64,000 bases of DNA from Actinomycetospora termitidis (GCF_030286555.1 NZ_JASVWF010000005.1:124001-188000), one strand, 5' to 3'; numbered from the stretch's first letter, positions 7,428-16,849 are shown. Numbers and translations: made by a program. Notes: generated by a model not told the origin, from the letters alone.

Positions 7428-10400
7428 ATGGCCGAGTCCGAGCTGCACGTACCGAGCAACCCGATCCGCGTGGTGACCGCGGCCAGCCTGTTCGACGGGC
7501 ACGACGCGGCGATCAACATCATGCGCCGCATCCTGCAGCGCCAGGGTGCGGAGGTGATCCACCTCGGGCACGACCGCTCGGTCGACGACGTCGTCTCGGC
7601 GGCCGTCGAGGAGGACGCCCACGCGGTGGCGATCTCCTCCTACCAGGGCGGGCACGTCGAGTACTTCTCGTACCTGGTCGACCTGCTGCGCGAGCGCGGC
7701 GCCGGGCACGTCCGGGTGTACGGCGGAGGCGGCGGGGTGATCGTCCAGCGCGAGATCGACCAGCTGCACGCCCACGGCGTCGCGCGGATCTTCTCGCCGC
7801 AGGACGGCCAGCAGCTGGGCCTGCCCGGGATGATCAACACGATCATCCGGGAGTGCGACGAGGACCTGTCCGCCGTGGCGCCGTCGTCGTGGGACGGGTT
7901 GTTCACCGGGGAGCGCGCGGTCGTCGCGCGGGCGGTGACGATGGCCGAGGCCGGCGTCCTGCCCGACGACGTCCGCGAGCGCGTCGAGGCCGCGAACGGC
8001 GACCGCCACGTGCCGGTCCTCGGGATCACCGGCACCGGCGGGTCGGGCAAGTCGTCGCTGACCGACGAGCTCGTCCGCCGCTCGCGCATGGACCGCGAGG
8101 ACAAGCTCAAGGTCTCGGTGCTCGCCGTCGACCCGACCCGGCGCCGGGGCGGCGGGGCACTGCTCGGCGACCGGATCCGGATGAACGCCCTCGGCGGGCC
8201 GGTCGCCTTCCGGTCGCTGGCCAACCGCGGCTCCGGGACGGCGCTGCCGGAACGCCTGGCCGACGTCATCGCGGTCCTGCGGGCCTCGGGCGCCGACCTG
8301 GTGATCGTGGAGACCCCCGGCATCGGCCAGGGCGACGCCGGCATCGTCGAGTACGCCGACGTGTCGCTGTACGTCATGACCCCGGAGTTCGGGGCGGCGT
8401 CGCAGCTCGAGAAGATCGACATGCTGGACTTCGCCGACGTCGTCGCGATCAACAAGTTCGAGCGGCGCGGCGGCGACGACGCGCGGCGGGACGTGGCGCG
8501 CCAGATCGTGCGCAACCGCGACGAGTGGGGCGCGAGCTGGGAGGACATGCCGGTCTACGGCACCTCCGCCGCGACCTTCCACGACGAGGGCGTCACCGCG
8601 CTCTACGGGAAGCTCGTCGCGCTGCTCTCCGAGAAGGGCCTGGCGGAGGGTGCGGGACACCTGGAGATCCCGGACACCGCGGTCTCGACGTTCGCCGGCT
8701 CGGCCATCCCGGCCGACCGCGAGCGCTACCTGGCCGACGTCGCGGGCACCGTCCGGAGCTACCACGAGGACACCGACGCGATGGTCGCCGCCGCCCGGCG
8801 GCGCTCCGCGCTGCGCCAGGCCGCCGAGGCCCTCGGCGACCGGGACGCCGGCGAGCTGCCCGCGGTCCTCTCCGAGGCCGAGCGCGCGCTGCCCGCCGAG
8901 GCCGCCGACCTGATCGACGGCTGGGAGCGGACGAAGGAGGACTACTCCGGCGACGAGCTCGTCGTCCACGTCCGGGACAAGGAGCTGCGCACGCAGCTCA
9001 CCCGGGAGACGCTGTCCGGCTCGAAGGTCAACCGGGTGTCGCTGCCCCGGTTCACCGACGAGGCCGAGGTGCTGCGCTTCCTGCGCGCCGAGAACCTCCC
9101 CGGGCACTTCCCGTTCACCGCGGGCGTGTTCGCGTTCAAGCGCGAGGGCGAGGACCCCGCCCGCATGTTCGCCGGCGAGGGCGACGCGTTCCGCACCAAC
9201 CGGCGGTTCCACTACCTCTCCGAGGACTCGCCGGCCAAGCGCCTGTCGACGGCGTTCGACTCCGTCACGCTCTACGGCCGCGACCCGGCCACTCCCCCGG
9301 ACGTCTACGGCAAGGTGGGCACGTCCGGAGTGTCGATCGCGACGCTCGACGACATGAAGGTGCTCTACTCCGGGTTCGACCTGACCTCGCCCACGACGTC
9401 GGTGTCGATGACGATCAACGGGCCGGCCCCCACGGTGCTGGCGTTCTTCCTCAACACCGCGATCGACCAGGTCGTCGACACCTACCGCTCCGAGCACGGC
9501 GAGGAGCCCTCGGAGGAGAAGCGCGCGGAGCTCGTCGCCCATGCGGTGGCGAACGTCCGCGGCACGGTGCAGGCCGACATCCTCAAGGAGGACCAGGGCC
9601 AGAACACCTGCATCTTCTCGACCGAGTTCTCGCTGCGGATGATGGCCGACATCCAGGAGTGGTTCATCGCGCACAAGGTGCGCAACTTCTACTCGGTGTC
9701 GATCTCCGGCTATCACATCGCCGAGGCCGGGGCGAACCCCATCTCGCAGCTCGCCTTCACGCTGGCGAACGGCTTCACCTACGTCGAGTCCTACCTCGCG
9801 CGCGGCATGGACATCGACGACTTCGCGCCGAACCTGTCGTTCTTCTTCTCCAACGGCATGGACGCCGAGTACTCGGTGATCGGCCGCGTCGCCCGGCGCA
9901 TCTGGGCCGTCGCGATGCGCGAGCGCTACGGCGCGAACGAGCGCTCGCAGAAGCTCAAGTACCACGTCCAGACGTCGGGCCGGTCCCTGCACGCGCAGGA
10001 GATGCAGTTCAACGACATCCGCACGACGCTGCAGGCGCTCTGCGCGCTCTACGACAACGCGAACTCGCTGCACACCAACGCCTACGACGAGGCCGTGACG
10101 ACCCCGTCGCAGGAGTCGGTGCGCCGGGCGCTCGCGATCCAGCTGATCATCAACCGCGAGTGGGGGCTCTCGCTGAACGAGAACCCGCTGCAGGGCTCGT
10201 TCGTGATCGAGGAGCTCACCGACCTCGTCGAGGAGGCCGTGCTCACCGAGTTCGACCGGATCGCCGAGCGGGGCGGCGTGCTGGGCGCGATGGAGACCGG
10301 CTACCAGCGCGGCAAGATCCAGGACGAGTCGATGCTCTACGAGGGCCGCAAGCACGACGGCTCGCTGCCGATCGTCGGCGTGAACACCTTCCTGCCGCCT

Positions 10401-10661
10401 GCCGACGCCGAGCAGGAGGCGCCGGAGCTGGAGCTCTCCCGGGCGACCGAGGAGGAGAAGACCTCGCAGCTCCAGCGGCTCGACGACTTCCAGGCCCGCC
10501 ACCAGACCGAGTCCGCCGAGGCGATCCGTCGCCTGCAGGACGCGGCGACCAACGGCGAGAACGTGTTCACCGAGCTGATGAACGCCGCCCGGGTGTGCTC
10601 GCTGGGCCAGCTCACCGACGCGTTCTTCGAGGTGGGCGGGCAGTACCGGCGCAGTATGTGA
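7428..10661 (+). CDS. icmF: Fused isobutyryl-CoA mutase
   Basis: Adenosylcobalamin enzyme that interconverts isobutyryl-CoA and n-butyryl-CoA, fused to its own G-protein chaperone. The 1077-aa protein shows the IcmF domain order: B12-binding domain (~12-145, with DGHD at 23-26, GHDRS and SSYQGG), MeaB-like GTPase (P-loop GTGGSGKS at 202-209, NKFE in place of NKxD), a linker, then the mutase barrel (~530-1070, with YGKVGTSGVS and QTSGRSLHAQEMQFNDIRT). It works in valine and branched fatty-acid metabolism and in recycling butyryl units as polyketide precursors. Related fused mutases accept isovaleryl/pivalyl-CoA, so substrate range is open. Stand-alone transcript, ended by the hairpin at 10670-10715. 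Confidence 0.95.
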   Translation: MAESELHVPSNPIRVVTAASLFDGHDAAINIMRRILQRQGAEVIHLGHDRSVDDVVSAAVEEDAHAVAISSYQGGHVEYFSYLVDLLRERGAGHVRVYGGGGGVIVQREIDQLHAHGVARIFSPQDGQQLGLPGMINTIIRECDEDLSAVAPSSWDGLFTGERAVVARAVTMAEAGVLPDDVRERVEAANGDRHVPVLGITGTGGSGKSSLTDELVRRSRMDREDKLKVSVLAVDPTRRRGGGALLGDRIRMNALGGPVAFRSLANRGSGTALPERLADVIAVLRASGADLVIVETPGIGQGDAGIVEYADVSLYVMTPEFGAASQLEKIDMLDFADVVAINKFERRGGDDARRDVARQIVRNRDEWGASWEDMPVYGTSAATFHDEGVTALYGKLVALLSEKGLAEGAGHLEIPDTAVSTFAGSAIPADRERYLADVAGTVRSYHEDTDAMVAAARRRSALRQAAEALGDRDAGELPAVLSEAERALPAEAADLIDGWERTKEDYSGDELVVHVRDKELRTQLTRETLSGSKVNRVSLPRFTDEAEVLRFLRAENLPGHFPFTAGVFAFKREGEDPARMFAGEGDAFRTNRRFHYLSEDSPAKRLSTAFDSVTLYGRDPATPPDVYGKVGTSGVSIATLDDMKVLYSGFDLTSPTTSVSMTINGPAPTVLAFFLNTAIDQVVDTYRSEHGEEPSEEKRAELVAHAVANVRGTVQADILKEDQGQNTCIFSTEFSLRMMADIQEWFIAHKVRNFYSVSISGYHIAEAGANPISQLAFTLANGFTYVESYLARGMDIDDFAPNLSFFFSNGMDAEYSVIGRVARRIWAVAMRERYGANERSQKLKYHVQTSGRSLHAQEMQFNDIRTTLQALCALYDNANSLHTNAYDEAVTTPSQESVRRALAIQLIINREWGLSLNENPLQGSFVIEELTDLVEEAVLTEFDRIAERGGVLGAMETGYQRGKIQDESMLYEGRKHDGSLPIVGVNTFLPPADAEQEAPELELSRATEEEKTSQLQRLDDFQARHQTESAEAIRRLQDAATNGENVFTELMNAARVCSLGQLTDAFFEVGGQYRRSM

Positions 10662-10669
10662 GCGAAGCT

Positions 10670-10715
10670 CAGGTGAGCACTTCTTGTCGCCATAGCGACA
10701 AGAAGTGCTCACCTG
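10670..10715. terminator. 21-bp perfect hairpin between convergent genes
   Basis: The arms 10670-10690 and 10695-10715 are perfect complements (21 bp) with a 4-base loop (CATA). It starts 9 bases after the icmF stop and overlaps the azoreductase stop codon on the other strand. It is well placed as a bidirectional terminator. Confidence 0.7.
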
Positions 10716-11344
10716 CGAAGCCCACCGCCGATCTTCGCCGCCGCCTCGTGGGCCTCGGCCCGGTTCTGTGCGGCCAGCGGGCGCAGCTCGGCCATGGCCG
10801 GCACGACGTCGGCCAGGGTCAGCTCGGCCTCGACGACGTGGACGTCGGCGCCCCAGACGTCGGCGAGGATCCGGGTGATCCAGCCGGTGCCGTGGTCCCA
10901 GCCCTCGCGGGGCGTCCCCGGGCCGTAGCCACCGCCCCGGCTCACCACGAGGACGACCTCGGTGCCGGCCAGCGGGCTGCTGCCGGGCGCGAAGCGCGGG
11001 TCGGTGATGAGCAGGTCGACCCAGCTCTTGAGGTGCGCGGCGATGCCGAAGTTGTAGAGCGGCGACCCGATGACGACCGAGGAGGCGGCGAGGAGCTCGT
11101 CGGCGAGGGCCGCGGCCGTCGCGAGGGCGTCCCGCTGCTCGTCGGTGCGCTGGTCCTCCGGGGTCATCCCGGCGGCGGTGGCCGCCGCCCAGGTCCCGGC
11201 CGGGATCGGCTCGCGGCCGAGGTCGCGGCGGACCACTCCGGTACCGGGGTGGGACTCGACGTAGGAGCGTTCGAGGCTGTCGAGCACCTCGCGGCTCACC
11301 GACCCCTGCGTGCGGATGCTGCTGTCGATGCGGAGCAGGCTCAT
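10709..11344 (-). CDS. FMN-dependent NADH:azoreductase (AcpD/AzoR family)
   Basis: Flavodoxin-fold NAD(P)H:quinone/azo reductase that does two-electron reduction of quinones and azo compounds. The 211-aa sequence opens with LLRIDSSIR (FMN phosphate-binding loop), has GSPLYNFGIAAHLKSWVDLL (ribityl/isoalloxazine contact; PLYNF is diagnostic), and SRGGGYGPGT for the second flavin loop. The divergent MarR-family gene shares a 92-base promoter with an inverted repeat, suggesting that the reductase is induced by an electrophile or quinone through that repressor. The last codons are formed from the hairpin arm. Confidence 0.88.
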   Translation of the reverse strand: MSLLRIDSSIRTQGSVSREVLDSLERSYVESHPGTGVVRRDLGREPIPAGTWAAATAAGMTPEDQRTDEQRDALATAAALADELLAASSVVIGSPLYNFGIAAHLKSWVDLLITDPRFAPGSSPLAGTEVVLVVSRGGGYGPGTPREGWDHGTGWITRILADVWGADVHVVEAELTLADVVPAMAELRPLAAQNRAEAHEAAAKIGGGLRR

Positions 11345-11373
11345 GACTCGATCTCCTGGTGTGCGGCACGTCA

Positions 11374-11390
11374 GATGTTCTGTCGAACAG
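11374..11390. promoter_or_regulatory. Candidate MarR operator
   Basis: TGTTC-TGTC-GAACA (11376-11389) with nested CTGT-CGA-ACAG lies midway between the divergent azoreductase and MarR-family genes. The location fits autoregulation plus control of the azoreductase. Confidence 0.5.
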
Positions 11391-11436
11391 ACTATCTGTC
11401 GCACCGATTCCCTGCGCAACCGCCTATCCTGAGACG

Positions 11437-11922
11437 GTGAGCACGCCGCGGCAGGTGGAGTCGGACCTGGGCTGGGCCCTGGGCCGGGTGGCACGCGCCC
11501 ACCTGCGGACCGCGCAGACGGTGATGGGCGGGCTCCCGGGCGGCCCCCGGGGCTACCAGGTGCTGGCCGCCGTCGCCCGCGGGGAACCGGCCTCGCAGCT
11601 GGCCCTCGCGCGCAAGCTCGGCGTCGACCGCACCGTCATGACCTACCTGCTCGACGAGATCCAGGCCGCCGGCCTGATCGAGCGCCGTCCCGACCCCGCG
11701 GACCGCCGCGCCCGCCGGGTGGAGATCACCGAGGCGGGCGGGGCCCGACTCTGTGACCTCGAGCGCCGGCTGCGCGACGCCGAGGAGCACCTGCTCGCCC
11801 CGCTGCGTCCCGAGGAGCAGGACGTCCTGCGCGAACTCCTCGCCCGCCTCGCCGCGGTCGACCCGGACCAGGCCTCCGCCTGCCAGGTCGCCGCGGACCT
11901 CACGGCCTGCGAGGAGACCTAG
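11437..11922 (+). CDS. MarR-family transcriptional regulator
   Basis: A 161-aa winged-helix repressor. The HTH lies around residues 52-75 (SQLALARKLGVDRTVMTYLLDEI) followed by the wing LIERRPDPADRRARRVEITEAG, which contains the MarR-type DxRxRR wing motif. The GTG at 11437 follows a weak GAGACG; a TATCCT box upstream suggests a very short leader. Divergent from the azoreductase, its probable target. A Cys is present near the C terminus (ACEET) but I cannot say whether it senses redox state. The 3' end overlaps the convergent dehydrogenase by 4 bases. Confidence 0.88.
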   Translation: MSTPRQVESDLGWALGRVARAHLRTAQTVMGGLPGGPRGYQVLAAVARGEPASQLALARKLGVDRTVMTYLLDEIQAAGLIERRPDPADRRARRVEITEAGGARLCDLERRLRDAEEHLLAPLRPEEQDVLRELLARLAAVDPDQASACQVAADLTACEET

Positions 11923-12869
11923 GGGACGAGCACGATCCGGCCGAACACCTCGCCGGCGTCCATGCGGCGGTGCGCCACGGCGGCGTCGGCGAGCGGGAGC
12001 ACGTCGTGGACGACGGCGCTCAGGTCGCCCCGGACGACGGCGGCGAACTGCGCCGCCGTGACGGCGTTCCGGTCCGCGCGCGGGATCGTGTCCGCGGAGA
12101 AGGTGCCGAAGGTCAGGGAACGCCGGAAGTTCGCGAGCAGACCGGCGCCGAAGTCGGCCGGCGGCATGCCCGCCACCACCCCGACGACCACCATCCGGCC
12201 GTTCGGAGCGAGCCGGTCGAACCACGACGCCAGGTCGGGTCCCGCCGCGACGTCGAGAAGCACGTCGAGCTCGGTCGCACCGTCGCCCGAGCGGTCGAGG
12301 ACCTCGGTCGCGCCGAGCTCCCGGAGGCGCCGGCCGCGCTCGGGCGAGGAGGTCGTGACGGCGATCGTCCCGGCTCCCGCGGCCCGCGCCAGCTGCACGG
12401 CCGCGATCCCGATGCTGCCGGCGGCCCCTCGGATCAGCACCGACTCCGCCGCCGCCAGGTGGGCCTGCGCCAGGGCGAAGTGGGCGACCGGCCCGGAGCT
12501 GCCGAGCGCGACGGCGTCCACGCCGCCCAGACCGTCGGGCAACGGGACGACGTCCGCCACGTCCGCGACCGCCTGCTCCGCGTAGGCCCCACCGGTCCCC
12601 GTGAACGCCCACACCCGCCGTCCCACCCATGACGGGTCGACCCCGTCACCGACGGCGCCCACCGTGCCCGCGACCTCGGCCCCGGGCACGAATCCGGTCG
12701 TGAAGCCGTAGCCCCCGAGGGTGCCGCGGCGGATCACCGCGTCGACGCCGCCCACCCCGATCGCCTCCGGCGTCACCAGCACCTGGCCCGTGGCCGGCGC
12801 GGGGTCGGGACGGTCCACCAGGACGAGTCCCTCGGGCGGTCCGAACGTCTGGATCTCGATGGCCTGCAC
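11919..12869 (-). CDS. Zinc-type alcohol dehydrogenase-like / quinone oxidoreductase
   Basis: A 316-aa MDR-superfamily protein. The GroES-like N-terminal domain (IEIQTFGPPEGLVLVDRP; later FVPGAEVAGTVGAVGDGV) is followed by a Rossmann domain with GAAGSIGIAAVQLARAAG. The catalytic and structural zinc cysteines are absent, as in NADPH:quinone oxidoreductases, so it probably reduces quinones or enones with NADPH. It is divergent from a TetR-family gene with a perfect 8-4-8 operator-like repeat between them, so it is likely that regulator's target. Confidence 0.85.
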   Translation of the reverse strand: MQAIEIQTFGPPEGLVLVDRPDPAPATGQVLVTPEAIGVGGVDAVIRRGTLGGYGFTTGFVPGAEVAGTVGAVGDGVDPSWVGRRVWAFTGTGGAYAEQAVADVADVVPLPDGLGGVDAVALGSSGPVAHFALAQAHLAAAESVLIRGAAGSIGIAAVQLARAAGAGTIAVTTSSPERGRRLRELGATEVLDRSGDGATELDVLLDVAAGPDLASWFDRLAPNGRMVVVGVVAGMPPADFGAGLLANFRRSLTFGTFSADTIPRADRNAVTAAQFAAVVRGDLSAVVHDVLPLADAAVAHRRMDAGEVFGRIVLVP

Positions 12870-12882
12870 GCGGCCGGACGTT

Positions 12883-12902
12883 AACGGACGGGGGCGTCCG
12901 TT
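12883..12902. promoter_or_regulatory. TetR-type operator
   Basis: AACGGACG-GGGG-CGTCCGTT is a perfect inverted repeat (8-4-8) between the divergent dehydrogenase (start 12869) and TetR gene (start 12920). Repeat length and position are those of a TetR operator controlling both genes. Confidence 0.65.
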
Positions 12903-12919
12903 TGACTAAGGTGAGAGCG

Positions 12920-13498
12920 GTGGACGAGGAAGTGACTCGGGTGCGCCGCGCGGACGCCGTGGAGAACCGGTCCCGGCTGCTCGCGGCCGCGCGGGTCCTC
13001 TTCGCCCGGGACGGGCTGGACGTCCCGATGCGCGAGATCGCCCGCGAGGCCGGTGTCGGTCCGGCCACGCTCTACCGCCACTTCCCGACGAAGCAGGACC
13101 TGGCCACCGAGGCCTTCGCCGCCGAGATGGCGGCGTGCCGCGCGGTCGTCGACGACGGGCTCGCGGACCCGTCCGCGTGGCGCGGGCTGTGCACCGTCAT
13201 CGAGCGGCTCACCGTGCTGCACGCCCGCAACCTCGGGTTCACCGAGGCCTTCCTGGCCACCTTCCCGCACGCCGTCGACCTCCGCGCCGAACGCCGGGCC
13301 GCGCTGGACGCGGTCGCGGGTCTGGCCCGGCGGGCGCAGGCCGAGGGTGAGCTGCGCCGTGACTTCGTCCCGCAGGACCTCGTCCTCACCCTGACGGCGA
13401 CCCGCGGGCTCGACGTCATGCCCGAATCCGCGCGGCCGGCCGCGGCACGGCGGCTGGCCGACCTGCTGATCGGTGGCCTGCACGCGACCGTCGCGTGA
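12920..13498 (+). CDS. TetR/AcrR-family transcriptional regulator
   Basis: A 192-aa repressor. The N-terminal HTH domain runs from about residue 12 to 60 (RSRLLAAARVLFARDG, then MREIAREAGVGPATLYRHFP with the recognition helix), followed by an all-helical ligand domain. I prefer the GTG at 12920, which has an AAGGTGA ribosome binding site 8 bases upstream; an in-frame GTG also exists at 12911. The operator-like repeat at 12883-12902 lies just upstream, so autoregulation and control of the divergent quinone oxidoreductase are expected. The ligand is unknown. Confidence 0.88.
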   Translation: MDEEVTRVRRADAVENRSRLLAAARVLFARDGLDVPMREIAREAGVGPATLYRHFPTKQDLATEAFAAEMAACRAVVDDGLADPSAWRGLCTVIERLTVLHARNLGFTEAFLATFPHAVDLRAERRAALDAVAGLARRAQAEGELRRDFVPQDLVLTLTATRGLDVMPESARPAAARRLADLLIGGLHATVA

Positions 13499-13530
13499 GT
13501 TCCGGAGTGTGCGGTGCACCTGGGCGCGGA

Positions 13531-15056
13531 TCAGTGCACACGAGCGCGGAGCGCACCTCCGGTGCCGGTCAGGCCCACCACGAGGTCGCCGTCGTGCTCC
13601 GTCAGCCCCGCGTACGGCGCCGGGCGCTGCGCGATCGTCGAGGTCTCGACCGCGTGCGGGGGCAGCGACGCCAACGGCAGGTTCCCGACGACGGGGGTGC
13701 TCGACCGGGAGCGCGGGTCCACGCGCGTGAGCCGGCCCGCCGCGGCCTCCACGACGAACAGCGCACCGGCGTGCGCCACCAGCCCCTCGGGTCGGGCCAG
13801 GCCGGCGGCGACCACCGCGCCGTCGTGCAGGCGCACCACCTGACCCCGTGCGGAGTCGCTGACCCACACCTCGCCGTCGGCCTCGGCGAGGTCCGCCGGC
13901 CCGTCCAGGTCCGAGACGACCGGGTCGACCTCCGCCGCCCGGCCGATCCGGACGACCCGGCCCGCGCCCGACTCCGCCACCAGCAGCTCGCCGCACGCGG
14001 CCAGCACCCCGCTCGGCCGGTCGAGGCCGGAGGCGACGCGACGCCAGGCACCGTCCGGAGTGCCGACGACGGCCTCCCCGGACTCGGTGGTCGTCGCCAG
14101 CTCGTCCGCGACGACGGCGAGCCCGCGCAGCCCGTGCACGCCGACCTCGGCCGCGTGCACCCCGCCGTCGACCAGCGTGGCCAGCGTGTGGTGGTCGGCC
14201 GCGAGCAGCCGGCCACCGACCGACGCCAGGCCGAACGGCCCCACGAGCCCGGGCGGGAGGACCTGTCGTCGGGACCCGTCGGGCTCGAGCGCGACGAGAC
14301 CGCCGGTGAAGGCCCCGTCACGTACCAGGTGCCGTCCGGGCCGACGGCGAGGTTGTCCGCACCGGTCACGCCGGTCTCCACGACCTGGTCACCGTCGACG
14401 AGCACCGACCCGTCGGCGTTCGACAGCACGAGCATCCGGCCGGCCGCGTCGAACCGCACCGCCACCGGGCGGTCCAGCCCGGCGAGGAGCCGCTCCGGAG
14501 GACCGTCGTCGAGCTCCACGGCCCACACCTCGCCGCCCATCAGGTGCGGGTACACCAGCCGACCGTCGGGGCCCACCGCCATCGCGTTGCCCAGGGCGAG
14601 CCCGTGCGCCATCTCGCGCCACCGGCCGTCGGAAAGGATCTCCAGCAGCCGACCGTCCGGCGCGAGCTCGTTGACGAACAGTCGCCTGCGGTGGGTCGCG
14701 ATCCCGTCCGGCGCGACGATCCCGTCGGCGACGATCGACATCGTCCCGTCGGGCGCGCGGCGCCAGACCAGGCCGGGCGGGAGGTCGACGACGAAGCAGG
14801 AGCCGTCGTCGGCGAAGGCGAGGTCGTCGGGCGCGGTCAGCGGCCCGGACGGACCGAGCACGGGCTCGAGGACGCCCGTGTCGAGGTCCAGCGCGGAGAC
14901 GGTCCCGCCGAGGAACTGCGCGATCCACAGCCGCCCGTCGGGGCCGAACGCGAGGCCGTTCGAGGCCCACAACGGGTTCGGCGGCAGGAGGTTCTCGACG
15001 ACGACCCCGGGCGCGAGCGCCTCGGGCGTGCCGCCGACGCCGACGAAGGGCCTCAT
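13531..15056 (-). pseudogene. SMP-30/gluconolactonase-like double beta-propeller gene, frameshifted
   Basis: The first part (15056 to ~14317) encodes repeats such as WASNGLAFGPDGRLWIAQF and TAPDDLAFADDG, typical of SMP-30/NHL-type propellers. After DGTWYVTG the reading frame changes: continuation AFTGGLVALEPDG and VGPFGLASVGG lies in another frame, which runs to 13531. Adding one G to the four-base run at 14313-14316 restores a single ORF of about 508 codons with two tandem propeller halves. The start ATG overlaps the stop of the upstream monooxygenase gene (ATGA), so both are one operon; a lactonase acting on the monooxygenase product would fit. The frameshift may be real or a sequencing error. 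Confidence 0.75.
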
Positions 15057-16810
15057 CGGGACGTGAACACCTCGTCGTGGTCGCCGTGCGCGCGCCAGTC
15101 GGCCAGGACCTCGTGGAACTCGACCGGTCCCCCGCCGAACTGCTCGGACCGGCGGCGCGGGCGGCCCTCGAAGTTGTAGTAGCCGGGGGTGCACTGGGCC
15201 TGGAAGTCCTGCATGTCCACGGCACGCTCGCGGATGGTGGCCACCCAGCGGTCCTCCGCGGCGGCGGTCGGCTCGACGAGGACGTCGCCGCGCCGCTGCG
15301 CCTCGGCCACGACGCCCGCGACGTGCTCGGCCTGGACCTCCAGGACGTGCGCGAAGTTCGGGGACGCCGCGTTCTGGGTCGAGCCGAGGTGGAACAGGTT
15401 GGGGAACCCGCGGCTGACCCAGCCGTGGAAGGTGCGCAGTCCGTCGGCCCAGTACTCGGCCAGCGGCAACCCGCCCCGGCCCCGGATGTCGACGCCGGCG
15501 CGGGTGGCCGGGTCGGCCCCGAGCTCGAAGCCGGTGGCGAGGACGATCGTGTCGACCGGGTGCTCGACGCCATCGACGACGAGCCCGTCGGCGGTGAGGC
15601 GCTCCACCCCGGCACCGCGGGTGTCCAGCAGCGTGACGTTCGGCCGGTTGAACGCCTGGAGGTAGGCGTCGGAGAACGTCGGGCGCTTGCACATCTGGCG
15701 GTACCAGGGCTTGAGCGCGTCGGCGGTCCCCGGGTCGGCCACGATCTCGTCGACCCGGGCGCGGATCTCGGTCATCTTCTCGGCGTCGGCGAGCTCCACG
15801 GCGAGGGCCGGGTCCTCCCGGCCCTCGCCCGCCCGGCGTCGTCCGCGGACGGGAGCGGTGTCGGTCCAGCGGTCGTCGACGAGATCGTCGGCGGCGGCGC
15901 GACCGTCGACCAGGGCGAGGAAGTTCTCCCGCCGCGTCCGCTGCCAGCCCGGTTCCAGCGACTCCCACCAGTCGGCGTCGGTCTCGCGGTCGCCGCGCTC
16001 GTCGACCGACGACGGAGTGCGCTGGACGACGAGCAGCTGCTCCGCCGTGCGCGCGAGGTGCGGGACCACCTGGATGGCGGTGGCTCCGGTGCCGATGACG
16101 GCGACCCGGCGGTCGGCGAGCCGTTCGAGGTCGGTGCCGGTGTGGTCGTAGTCCCAACGGCTGGTGTGGAAGGTGTGGCCGCGGAAGTCGTCGATGCCCG
16201 GGATGCCGGGCAGCTTCGGACGGTTGAACGGTCCGCTGGAGATCACCACGTACCGGGCGGAGACGACGTCGCCGCGGTTCGTGCGCACGGTCCAGCGGGC
16301 CGCCTCGTCGTCCCAGGCCAGGCTCGTGACCTCGGTGCGGAACAGCGCGTCGCGGTACAGGTCGAAGCGCCGTCCGATGGCCTGCGCGTGCCGGCGGATC
16401 TCCTCGCCGGGAGCGTACTTGCGGGTCGGCATCACGCCGACCTCCTCGAGCAACGGCAGGTAGATGTAGGACTCCACGTCGCAGGCCACGCCCGGGTAGC
16501 GGTTCCAGTACCAGGTGCCGCCGAGGTCGCCCGCCGCGTCGACGACGCGGATGCGCTCCAGGCCCGCGTCGCGGAACCGGGCCGCGGCGACCAACCCGCC
16601 GAACCCGCCGCCCACGACGAGGGCGTCGACCGCGTCGGATACCGGCGCCCGGTCGTCGTCGCCGCGCACCCACGGGTCGCCGGCACCGCGGTCCGCGGCG
16701 AGCGGGGCGTACTGGTCGTTCCCGTCCGGCCGCAGGCGGCGGTCCCGCTCGGCCCGGTAGCGGGCACGCAGGGCCTCGAGGTCGATCGCCTGCTCCTGCT
16801 GCACCGTCAC
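15053..16810 (-). CDS. Flavin-binding monooxygenase (Baeyer-Villiger type)
   Basis: FAD- and NADPH-dependent oxygenase that inserts oxygen next to a ketone to give an ester or lactone. The 585-aa protein has an FAD-binding GGGFGG motif near residue 60, GGTWYWNRYPG, the Baeyer-Villiger-type fingerprint in FRGHTFHTSRWDYD, and a second Rossmann motif VIGTGATAIQV. GTG 16810 follows GGGAGCAG and begins VTVQQEQ; an ATG at 16861 is possible but would run through the operator region. It is cotranscribed with the SMP-30-like gene downstream and divergent from a mycofactocin-type alcohol dehydrogenase, suggesting an alcohol-ketone-lactone-acid route. Confidence 0.9.
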   Translation of the reverse strand: MTVQQEQAIDLEALRARYRAERDRRLRPDGNDQYAPLAADRGAGDPWVRGDDDRAPVSDAVDALVVGGGFGGLVAAARFRDAGLERIRVVDAAGDLGGTWYWNRYPGVACDVESYIYLPLLEEVGVMPTRKYAPGEEIRRHAQAIGRRFDLYRDALFRTEVTSLAWDDEAARWTVRTNRGDVVSARYVVISSGPFNRPKLPGIPGIDDFRGHTFHTSRWDYDHTGTDLERLADRRVAVIGTGATAIQVVPHLARTAEQLLVVQRTPSSVDERGDRETDADWWESLEPGWQRTRRENFLALVDGRAAADDLVDDRWTDTAPVRGRRRAGEGREDPALAVELADAEKMTEIRARVDEIVADPGTADALKPWYRQMCKRPTFSDAYLQAFNRPNVTLLDTRGAGVERLTADGLVVDGVEHPVDTIVLATGFELGADPATRAGVDIRGRGGLPLAEYWADGLRTFHGWVSRGFPNLFHLGSTQNAASPNFAHVLEVQAEHVAGVVAEAQRRGDVLVEPTAAAEDRWVATIRERAVDMQDFQAQCTPGYYNFEGRPRRRSEQFGGGPVEFHEVLADWRAHGDHDEVFTSR

Positions 16811-16849
16811 GACTGCTCCCTCTGATGGACTCGACTCCCACGGTATCTT

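Noticed and set aside
7371-11369. Long antisense open frame opposite icmF
   Set aside because: Same cause: third-position G+C bias prevents stops. No recognisable protein, low-complexity Arg/Asp/Val composition.
6785-11440. A continuous open frame of over 1500 codons overlapping icmF on the same strand
   Set aside because: It is a G+C-bias shadow of the Nudix and icmF reading frames; it is rich in Arg, Gly and Pro with no domain, whereas icmF in the other frame has all family motifs.
13499-13570. Further copy of the dispersed palindrome family after the TetR gene
   Set aside because: It has some dyad symmetry (GTGTGC/GCACAC, CCGGAG/CTCCGG) but does not share the ordered words of the three copies.
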